This document shows positions 43,195 to 50,711 of a DNA stretch of 50,711 nt, piece after piece. Numbering within the stretch: the stretch's first letter is position 1; every line of letters begins with the position of its first letter. Origin of the DNA: Bremia lactucae (Eukaryota; Oomycota; Peronosporomycetes; Peronosporales; Peronosporaceae). The notes beneath the pieces were generated by a model. It was not told where the DNA came from and made no database searches. It saw only the letters and a program-made list of their open reading frames with translations. The DNA lies in assembly GCF_004359215.1 (NCBI RefSeq), contig NC_090613.1:509008-559718 (forward strand). The letters run 5' to 3'. The position numbers and the translations under genes are program-made.

Positions 43195-44764
43195 TGCAAT
43201 TTGTTTCTAAGCTAATTTATGAGTGACACTAAGAAGGCTATACGTCTATTTCTTAAGGCGTAAAATAAATGAAGGGTGTGTTAGAAACCTGCGTTTCTAA
43301 AAATGTCGCATTTCTCGGTCTTGTAATTCAATAGATCATACTGGATCGTCTGTCTTTCGGTGGTTTCGCAGCGACAAATTTGTCTTCACTTAATTATGGT
43401 GGAGCCTTTTTAGGCAACAATGTCATCAATTAGTATATTGCTAAAATCAAACGTGCATAAAATCACTCTATCAAGACACCAAATGCAATTCTGTCATTCC
43501 TGCTCTGATATCGTCGATTCACCAAAATATAGTTGCCTATCATGGTAGCAAGTCACGTCCAATAGACATATGTGCCGGAAACCCGGAAAAAACACTGCGA
43601 AACAAACAGAGGAGACAGTCCAACTCCGGACAAATACCTTTGAAAAAAGGAACACTTGCAAAACGATCCGCTAAGAAACGAAAAATAGTGTGCAAACACT
43701 CAGCTGACCATAAAAAGACACCCCCGACCGAACGATGCCTTCAACTCGTCAAAAAAGACATCAAAAATTCACGAGGCAACGACGAAAGGCGAGCTAATGG
43801 GCCAGCTAGATTAAGTCGATAGCAAGCTTAAATTAGTGCGCATCCAACGACAATCCTAACCTCAATCGACTGCGAAATCGGAAGAAACAATAGAAGACGC
43901 CAAAGGCACGACAGACATTTTCTGCGGGGAACTGGTCGACACGCAAAATTAAGGAAAGAGTCAAAAACGGTGCACTTTACCTCCGAGCAACGGACAGCGC
44001 GAAATGAACGATAAATGGGATGCAGGCATACATTCCACCAAAACTGGTAAGAAAGAAGTCCTATACACAATCACTTTCCAGCGGTACGGACAAAAGAAGT
44101 TGCCAACCCCATCCAAAATAAAGAAGGGGATTGGTCACGACTTAATGTAAATCCTTAGAAAGAGAATGCCTGAAGCAGACTGACTATCCTAAACTCAACA
44201 ACCCATCCATGCAGAGTGAAGAGAACTAGGTTTGCTCAAGTGATAGTATGTAATGAGATCGTGACATAATAATAATTGCAAGAATTCTGTCACATGTGCG
44301 AAGAGCACAAATCTCTTTTATATGTCAACATGTTCCCTTTATAAAGATAATCTTTCCTGTGAAATTCCCGTTTCGTTAATTGCAAGGAATTATTCGTAAA
44401 TTACAGTATCAAAAGCAAATAAAAGATAAATCGCTTAATCTAGTGTCTCGCTCCAGCCATCCAAAGACAAAAAAGGAATGGGACGAAAGCAAGCAGCTCC
44501 GCCGCGCAATCGATGTGCAAAGCGCCAGAGCATCGCGGCACAGGCGCTCCGCGGTGCCAAAAGCCAAATAGGTCAGCAGAATCGAACGGTCCCGAAAAAC
44601 CGAATTGGCAAGGAGCAGAACTCTCAAAAGCTACAACAACAACGTGAGCAGCTCCGTCGCCACCATATTGGACGCAATCGTGGTCTTGTCTCTACTTTAA
44701 GTCTCACAGAGCTGGCAGGACGAGCGACACAAAGTGCACAGGTCTTTAATCAGAATCAAATGCA
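43045..44764. repeat. Duplicated segment, copy B
   Basis: It pairs with 41249-43043. Ends match closely, but 43530-44220 differs from copy A by many substitutions and small indels, with T-rich words replaced by C-, G- and A-rich ones. That pattern looks like poorly corrected sequence or a diverged allele. Confidence 0.85.
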
Positions 44765-46190
44765 ACCGACGCCGCATCAGACGCAAGACGAGCTAGTTAT
44801 TAATGACGCTAGTCGACGCGCCTATATGAAGGAGCTTCGGAAAGTGATTGACAAGGCTGACGTGATTCTAGAAGTTTTAGATGCACGGGATCCGATGGGT
44901 TGCCGTACGCTTGAGATGGAAGACGCAATTGGCAACCGACATGGCAAGAAATTGGTGCTCGTGCTTAATAAAGTGGACCTCGTGCCTTCCCACGTGTTGC
45001 AGCCGTGGCTCCAGTACTTGCGAGGCTATTACCCCACGGTCGCGTTTAAAGCATCCACTCAAAATCAATCCAAACACCTTAGTGCGAACTATGGTCGAGC
45101 TGATAAAGCAGTTGGTAATGCGGTGAGTAGTAGTAAAGCAGTGGGAACCGATGCGTTGATGCAATTATTAAAGAACTATTGCCGTCATTCCGGTGTCAAG
45201 ACGGCAATTACGGTTGGTGTCATTGGGTATCCAAATGTTGGCAAGAGCTCTGTAATCAATTCGCTCAAGCGAAGCAAAGCAGCGAGTGTCTCCAGTCTCG
45301 CAGGTCACACCAAAGTGATGCAAGAAGTCCATATTGATAGCAAGATTAAATTACTCGACTGTCCTGGGATTGTATTTGATCACTCTAACGCAAGTGCTTT
45401 ACTACTACGGAACTGCATCAACACGGAATCCATGGCCGATCCAGTTGGAGCGGTACAAGTTCTCCTCACGCGATGCCAACCGACGCAACTCGCTGAACTC
45501 TACCATCTTCCTATCGATACAGTGTCTACGTGTTTTCAAGACGCCGTCCAGTTTCTAGTCCTCGTGGCACAAGCAACAGGAAAATTAGGCAAACGCGGGA
45601 TTCCAGACCGCCAAGCAGCTGCTCGCATTGTATTACAAGACTGGAATCGTGGAAAACTTCCGTACTTTACCGCGCCACCGGATCAAAGTGTCCAAGTCCT
45701 CGACACGCAGCTCGTATCGGCATTTGGACACCCATTAAACGTCGATGACGAGTTGTTAAATCCAACGAGTATTTTCGTACCCGACACTGACGTCGAGCAT
45801 GAGAGAAAGAGGGGGCCACAGTGCTCCCTTCCGATTCAATTGAGCGAGGAACTTGACGGCAGGAAGGCCACAAAGACTGCGAAGACGCCTGTATCGGCTC
45901 GTAGTATGGAAATGCAAGACGAAAGCGACTCGGAAATGGATTCCGAGCCAGAAAACGACAGTGCTGCGATCGATGATGTGGTGGTTTCGACGCTTACAAC
46001 ACACGAACTTGGGATGAAACTTGCGCAAGACGCTTTGAATCCGTTCACCGCAATGGCAGCTCGTCGAAAAGCGAAACAATGGCGGAAATTAAAGCGTCGA
46101 GCAGCATGTCAAGAGCTTAGCAAGGATGCTGAAAAAGCCATTAGTGAAGACTTTAGTCGACTCGAGACCACGGTGTCGAACGTTTTCTAA
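44478..46190 (+). CDS. Nucleostemin/GNL3-like nucleolar GTPase
   Basis: Single exon of 570 residues. It has the circularly permuted GTPase order of the YlqF/YawG group: DARDP (135-139), G4 NKVD (164-167), then G1 GYPNVGKSS (250-258) and G3 DCPG (294-297). Flanking text (RKVIDKADVILEVLDARDP, YPTVAFKAST, NSLKRSKA) matches nucleostemin/Grn1. The basic N-terminus (CAKRQ, RREQLRRHHIGRNRG) suits nucleolar targeting and rRNA binding. The C-terminus is acidic then basic (KAKQWRKLKRRA). These GTPases act in 60S ribosome assembly and export. The 5' end is duplicated at 42754, and this is the full copy. Confidence 0.92.
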   Translation: MGRKQAAPPRNRCAKRQSIAAQALRGAKSQIGQQNRTVPKNRIGKEQNSQKLQQQREQLRRHHIGRNRGLVSTLSLTELAGRATQSAQVFNQNQMQPTPHQTQDELVINDASRRAYMKELRKVIDKADVILEVLDARDPMGCRTLEMEDAIGNRHGKKLVLVLNKVDLVPSHVLQPWLQYLRGYYPTVAFKASTQNQSKHLSANYGRADKAVGNAVSSSKAVGTDALMQLLKNYCRHSGVKTAITVGVIGYPNVGKSSVINSLKRSKAASVSSLAGHTKVMQEVHIDSKIKLLDCPGIVFDHSNASALLLRNCINTESMADPVGAVQVLLTRCQPTQLAELYHLPIDTVSTCFQDAVQFLVLVAQATGKLGKRGIPDRQAAARIVLQDWNRGKLPYFTAPPDQSVQVLDTQLVSAFGHPLNVDDELLNPTSIFVPDTDVEHERKRGPQCSLPIQLSEELDGRKATKTAKTPVSARSMEMQDESDSEMDSEPENDSAAIDDVVVSTLTTHELGMKLAQDALNPFTAMAARRKAKQWRKLKRRAACQELSKDAEKAISEDFSRLETTVSNVF

Positions 46191-46284
46191 TTTCGAAATG
46201 GATGTGTGTTTTTTTTTGCCATATATTGGTTTTAAATTTCTGACTTCCTAAGTACGCAGCCTCGATAATAAGTTCGTGTCATTA

Positions 46285-47475
46285 TTACGAACGGGGAGAC
46301 GTCACTGTAAGGGGGGACATCGTAGCATGCGGCGGTGTAAATGCCATTTCGTACTCGGAGCTAAAGCGCATGTGCGCAGTAGTGCCACGTTGTTTCTTGA
46401 CGTACACGACCGCAGCCGCACCAATCGCAGCGACGGCAAATGCAGCAATGACGCTAATAATGACTGTAGCGCTCATTCCGTCATTGGATTCATCGAATTC
46501 GGACGAGAGTTGAACCAATGCGGGACTTGGAAGGGTCGTCGCCTCGCTCATCGTGTTGACAGCAGTATCTTTCGTGCTCTCCGTATCTGCATTCGACACG
46601 TCATCATTAGAAGAACTTTTAGAAGATAGCGGCGCCGTCGACTTGGACAAGAGTGAGGCTGTTGATTTCACGAAAGGAGTCGGTTGTGGGCCCATCGATG
46701 CCAGTGGGGACGGTGCCGTCGTTATAGAAACAGGCAGTGGTTTTGTATTCAATGCCGTTGGAGCAGGCGTGACTTCCGTTATTGTCGTTGTCGGGGCAGG
46801 CGTGGTCTCTGGCGCTGGTTTGGGCTTTCGTGTTGTCGGAGCCGGCGTTGGCGTTAAGGGGCTTGTTGTAGGCTCTAAAGTTATAGTTGTAGGTGCAGGC
46901 GTCGGCGTCTTGGTTGTAGGCGCCGGCGTCGGCTCTGGAGTTATTGTAGTAGGCAAAGGTGTAGGATCTGGGGCAGGTGTGGCTACTGTCACTTGAGGCA
47001 CTGTGGGTGCTGGCGTCGGGACGTCGCCACACTTTGTTAAGTCGCGCAGTGGCGTCGTTTGGACAAACCAGCTTTGATTATAGACTTGATTTCCATCAAA
47101 AGACCCCGAAGTATCGAGGGCTATTGTAGTATTCATGTCGTAATCCCACGTAGGGCACTTGAACGTCTTTATGCCACGGCATCCTACAGAAGGAAGGACA
47201 CAGCCCCATGTATTTTCATGTACGAGTTGACACACGGCGTCCTCAGGGGCGACGCAATGACCGTCTCGATACGAAGGAAGGTACGGAAAGCAGTCACTTG
47301 TAGCAATGGCACCCGCACGGGGGCATTGAATGCCTGTAGGAGTGCCGGAACCGGCACAAAGGGTCGAGGCGTCCACGGAAAGGCTGTAGGTGGCGTCGTG
47401 ACAGATGCTCACGTCGACAGAGGCGCTTATTGAAGCGCTATGCACCGCGGACAATACAAGAAGCAACCAAAGCAT
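46285..47475 (-). CDS. Cysteine-rich type I membrane protein with Thr/Pro stalk (paralogue 3)
   Basis: The ATG at 47475 gives 396 residues and a signal peptide (MLWLLLVLSAVHSASISA). The domain has [52 protein letters not shown] and CGDVPTPAP, as in the other two paralogues. A stalk of about 130 residues built on PTPAPTT repeats follows. Then come a Ser/Asp-rich part, a membrane segment (IISVIAAFAVAAIGAAAVVYV), a KKQR stop-transfer and a tail of about 40 residues. It is probably anchored in the plasma membrane and spans the wall by its O-glycosylated stalk. It converges with the GTPase gene, 94 bp away. Confidence 0.87.
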   Translation of the reverse strand: MLWLLLVLSAVHSASISASVDVSICHDATYSLSVDASTLCAGSGTPTGIQCPRAGAIATSDCFPYLPSYRDGHCVAPEDAVCQLVHENTWGCVLPSVGCRGIKTFKCPTWDYDMNTTIALDTSGSFDGNQVYNQSWFVQTTPLRDLTKCGDVPTPAPTVPQVTVATPAPDPTPLPTTITPEPTPAPTTKTPTPAPTTITLEPTTSPLTPTPAPTTRKPKPAPETTPAPTTTITEVTPAPTALNTKPLPVSITTAPSPLASMGPQPTPFVKSTASLLSKSTAPLSSKSSSNDDVSNADTESTKDTAVNTMSEATTLPSPALVQLSSEFDESNDGMSATVIISVIAAFAVAAIGAAAVVYVKKQRGTTAHMRFSSEYEMAFTPPHATMSPLTVTSPRS

Positions 47476-49059
47476 CACTATACGTCTGTGTTCGTACCCC
47501 GCGGAGCCAGAGAGCGTCAGGGCACAGCGGTAAAGATGTTAACCGGGTCGAGTATGTGCGGGAATGAAGCGCCAGCAAGGCCATTTTTCCCCAAAACAAC
47601 AGTCCTGACGTATTGGGATAGACGGACCAATCGTAACGAGTCCGAATGGTCACGACCAGGATATCCAGGAGGGCGAATATTTGAAAAACCACGTGATAAT
47701 CGCGAAGCATTTCAAGGCGCCACTTTACACAGAAGTTCAGTGTCACGCCATGTACCTAGCGGTTAGGGTGGGAGATAGAATCGAAGGTTTGACCATGTAC
47801 TATCAATAGTCGCGTTGTGAGCGCCACTATCGGTGCTCGCGGGACTGGAAATATAGGCCATCTTGATTGATTGCGAGGTTCATAACCAAAGAGTAAGCGC
47901 GACGGAGCGTATGCAGCTACATTTTACGGTATGATGACCTATTCGGGCTGTCGAGAAGTGTTTTGGCCATATCATTCCTTCAAGAAAAGTGTTTCTAAGG
48001 GTTTGCTGTCAGTAGCTTTTCATTAAGTTTTTTTCTTATGTATTCCACGCCATAATGATTTGAATCAAATTACATCCAAAACAAACGTTTTTTCCTTGGT
48101 TCAAGCATACGATTAGTGCTAATCTAACTTCAAGTTTTGGCCAGCTGACTTTAATTATCGTTGAAGTTAACTCGAATAGACAAAATTTTTATTTTAGCTC
48201 TATTCTTCAAAGTAAGTTGTACATTATACTTATGCAATTACTAGAAAGGAAAGCGAAAATACCACATGATTCCATTTCCGTTATTCATCTCACTATTTGA
48301 ATGAAAAGATCAAGTAATCAAGCAGCCAGTTACATAATTTTCATTACATTTTTTTCTGTTATAACTTATTTCCCAAGAAACGTCTAACTCTTGCTAACTT
48401 TTACAATTTATTGTCCACCTACAGTTTTTAACTTTAAACTTTCTAAATTCGATTACTAATACCCTTTGATACGGTTGGAAAGAAAGCTACATGTTATCAG
48501 AGGGAGACTGTACATGTAAGAGTGATAATAAAGAATTATAAGATACTATTATCTAAAATAATGCCGTTAACATTTTCTCACACTAGCTGGAATGTGACAG
48601 TCCTGCTATTTTTTGATACAAACCATTATATCCCCACCACCATCGCTGCTAGACGAGCATATGGACGGTGAGCAATGAGTCACTATACATATTTGGATAT
48701 AATTTAATAAAGTCAGAACTGTTCATGTCGAACGCGCGACTTGCAGCTTTGTAACAGAGGTGCCGTTACGTAAATATCATTTCCTATAAGAGTAATCAAT
48801 ATTATTTCCTATGAGAGGAAATAGATAACGAAGTACAAAATTAATAACTTTTATTAATTTTGACTTAATACTTCCAATATTACTAAATTTGATGTAATAA
48901 ACCATTAGCTCTATTGATTGGTTGGTTTAAGTTTAAATCGACCCCGCCAAACACGATTAGGCGTCGCGCAAAAAAGGCGCATTAATATTAATTTATTAAT
49001 ATATGAAAGCCAGTATATAGAAGATCGTTATAATAATCTTAATATTTTAATGCATTCTT
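47476..49059. other. Intergenic, AT-rich after 47.9 kb
   Basis: The first 300 bp are less AT-rich and contain open but unconvincing frames on both strands; they probably form the upstream region of paralogue 3. From 47.9 to 49.06 kb the sequence is very AT-rich with no recognisable gene. Confidence 0.5.
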
Positions 49060-49494
49060 TGTAACGGTGTATCGTTGCATGAAATTAACACTTAAAAGCT
49101 GTTAATTAATATATTATCTAAAAGGTAGATAATATTTGAAGAATATTACTTTACGTGGTAATATTCTAAAGGCTTATCCGTTGGTAGATATAGACCATTA
49201 TATCTTCTTTCTCCGCGGTCCAGTCAACGCTGGACGCGCGCAAAGAGAAAGACAGATAAGACTTTAAGTACATGTTTTGTATTAGTTTATAATTAAGTTA
49301 GTATAAGTAGATAGGCAAGAAGATTTTATTTATTGTAATACGGTATTTACTTAACCCTCTTTAAAGCAAGTGTTTCAAGAGTAGACTTCATCTGCACGTT
49401 CTAGTGTACGTGAAGTTACGTAAGGCACCACTCGCACTGAGACAGGCGAAGTGGACTTGCACTGAAGCAGTACAAGTCGGCAGTGCCCGTTACA
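49060..49494 (+). repeat. Gypsy LTR, complete, 435 bp
   Basis: It starts TGTAACGG and ends CCGTTACA, an 8-bp terminal inverted repeat with canonical TG..CA ends. The first 260 bp match 21299-21560 and the last 60 match 22838-22891. The sequence before it is AT-rich with no purine tract, and gag follows, so this is the 5' LTR. Confidence 0.85.
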
Positions 49495-49496
49495 CC

Positions 49497-49514
49497 TGGT
49501 AGCGCTTTGTAGTC
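49497..49514 (+). other. Candidate primer-binding site
   Basis: TGGTAGCGCTTTGTAGTC lies two bases after the LTR end, where a tRNA 3' end should pair; TGG fits the CCA tail. I could not name the tRNA. Confidence 0.45.
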
Positions 49515-49540
49515 CGTCCAAGGACCACAGTTCCATCATC

Positions 49541-50710
49541 TAACATGTCCATGTTAAATGATAATGGAAATACGCATCACCTTTCGCGTGATAGCTACTC
49601 CTTTCTAAGTGACATGGAAAGGAGTGCGGTCGAACGAATGAGTTCGACCGTAGGGAACGATGTTATTTTGGCCATGCTGTCCGGTTTGGACAGAGATGCC
49701 CTCCATTCAGCCATCGCCAAGTTCATACAACATGAACTTGACGAGGCGAAGGAGAAGGTAGCCTTGCTTAAAGAGCAAGGCTCTCAACAGGCAGAACTGT
49801 TAAGGTTACAGCAGGTACAGACCCCTGTACCTGGGATGACGCACACGCGTCGTCCCGAAAATCTAAAGATTAGAATATGTAAGTATAGGGGAGTCGACGA
49901 AGACTCCCTCTTAAGTTGGTTTGTCGAGTTGGACGATGCCATAAGGGCTCGTCACATCGTCGACGAGCAAATGCATGTCGCATTTGCTCAGTCAAATTTG
50001 GCAGATCGTGCCAAAACTTGGGCACTAGGCCTTAAGTTGTGCGACCCATAGGTCTTTGGGTCGCTGGAGGCTTTTGAAGCCCGGCTCGATTACGTTTGAA
50101 CCGCCTAGGGCTGAGTTCAGAGCTTCTGAAACTTAAGCAAGGCAAGCGCGATATTCACGCATGTGCCCAGCACATACGACTCTTAGCGAGTTGTATTACA
50201 AATAACCCAGTCCATGAACACTCGTTAATTACGGTGTTCATGTAAGGTCTTACGGATGGTCCTGTAAAGACCCACCTGTTCCGCTTGGAACTGGATACGC
50301 TTGAAGAAGCAATATCCGTTGCGGAACAGGAGGACTTTAGCTTGAGACAGGCTCAAGCTAGTTCGTCATCGTATCGTCCTCCAAGACGACACGAGTTAGG
50401 AGGTCCAGAACCCATGGACCTCTCTTACGTCGAAAGCGAGAGACCTCGCTTTTCGAGCAATAAGCGATTGCAGAAATGCCATCGCTGCCAAAAATTAGGA
50501 CACTACGCTCATGAGTGTAGTGCCCCACGCCCAGCACCGAAAGGTACTGAACGTAATTTTGGACCGTATGCCAAAAAGGGCAACGGTCGCGGGTCCGACG
50601 TTGTTGCGAAATCGCAACAGCGAGGCGGACCGCCAAAAAATGGACGGGGTCAGTAGGGGCGCAACGCCCTACTGATCCAGCAACCTCAAGAGAATTTGCA
50701 AATCTCTTGA
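49541..50710 (+). repeat. Dense array of short perfect inverted repeats across gag
   Basis: Examples, giving arm length and loop: 49541-49556 (7, 2), 49597-49625 (9, 11), 49627-49650 (9, 6), 49718-49740 (9, 5), 49760-49782 (9, 5), 49812-49833 (9, 4), 49889-49908 (7, 6), 49947-49968 (7, 8), 49965-49989 (10, 5), 50041-50064 (8, 8), 50213-50242 (9, 12), 50338-50360 (9, 5), 50602-50619 (8, 2) and 50651-50674 (8, 8). Further repeats have arms of 5-6 bp. Together they cover much of the coding sequence. Confidence 0.9.
49545..50656 (+). pseudogene. Ty3/gypsy Gag with CCHC zinc knuckle, broken by stops
   Basis: The ATG at 49545 opens a 168-residue first part that ends at TAG 50049-50051. The same family text continues after it (FGSLEAFEARL) with further stops near 50097, then is open again from 50285 to the stop at 50654. 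The N-part is helical (ELDEAKEKVALLKEQ); the capsid-like part has LLSWFVELDDAI and TWALGLKL. The C-part has LDTLEEAISVAEQEDFSLRQ, then MDLSYVE and a zinc knuckle CHRCQKLGHYAHEC (C-x2-C-x4-H-x4-C), and ends in a Gly/Arg-rich tail. It should package element RNA but cannot be made intact here. The pol region lies beyond the window. Confidence 0.88.
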
Positions 50711-50711
50711 C

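Noticed and set aside
47440..47766. Open frames on both strands beside paralogue 3
   Set aside because: No protein-like pattern; the stretch is more likely the upstream region of the minus-strand gene.
1..50711. tRNA, rRNA or CRISPR features
   Set aside because: No box B words (GGTTCRAATCC-like), no rRNA core motifs and no regularly spaced direct repeats were seen.

Overview
This window looks like nuclear DNA of a plant-associated oomycete, most likely a member of the Peronosporales such as a downy mildew; that placement is an inference. The evidence is compact intron-poor genes with 62-80 bp GT-AG introns, a folate-biopterin-type transporter, a GH131-like secreted hydrolase, a stand-alone RWP-RK factor, a small secreted protein with an EER motif, and Ty3/gypsy elements of the type common in those genomes. 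In a eukaryote, proteins start at ATG, so several starts were placed at an internal ATG rather than at an upstream TTG or GTG.

Layout: 1-1.4 kb holds a degenerate Gag and LTR-like end on the minus strand. 1.6-9.5 kb holds three single-exon genes: a GH131-like protein, a BT1/FBT transporter and the first of three cysteine-rich, Thr/Pro-rich surface proteins. 10.2-23.3 kb is a repeat block. It contains a hairpin-dense stretch of unknown origin, a decayed minus-strand gypsy Pol, a decayed plus-strand chromodomain gypsy element, an LTR split by a Mutator-like element, and Gag debris. 23.9-47.5 kb is a gene-dense island: an N-glycosylated two-TM protein, RWP-RK factor, RAE1, a SEL1-repeat protein, an NC2-alpha/DRAP1-like histone-fold protein, an NTF2-like protein, an AGFG-type ArfGAP, an SCCPDH-like oxidoreductase, an FHA protein, the second cysteine-rich protein, an effector-like secreted protein, a nucleostemin/GNL3 GTPase and the third cysteine-rich protein. 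47.5-49.06 kb is AT-rich spacer. 49.06-50.7 kb is the LTR, leader and broken gag of another plus-strand gypsy copy, which continues past the window.

The most unusual signal is in the plus-strand gypsy family at 16.3-21.3 kb and 49.06-50.7 kb. Its sequence is tiled with short perfect inverted repeats, with arms of 7-13 bp and loops of 0-12 nt, running through protein-coding sequence, an antisense ORF and the LTR. I read at least 17 with arms of 7 bp or more in 1.17 kb of gag, where roughly one is expected by chance. The same element carries a long coding-like antisense ORF overlapping the 3' end of pol. The copy at 16.3-23.15 kb is circularly permuted around a single LTR, as if a one-LTR circle had been linearised inside gag.

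The 41.2-44.8 kb segment is present twice with a single N at the junction. It is probably an assembly or haplotype duplication, so the partial effector and partial GTPase copies there should not be counted as genes.
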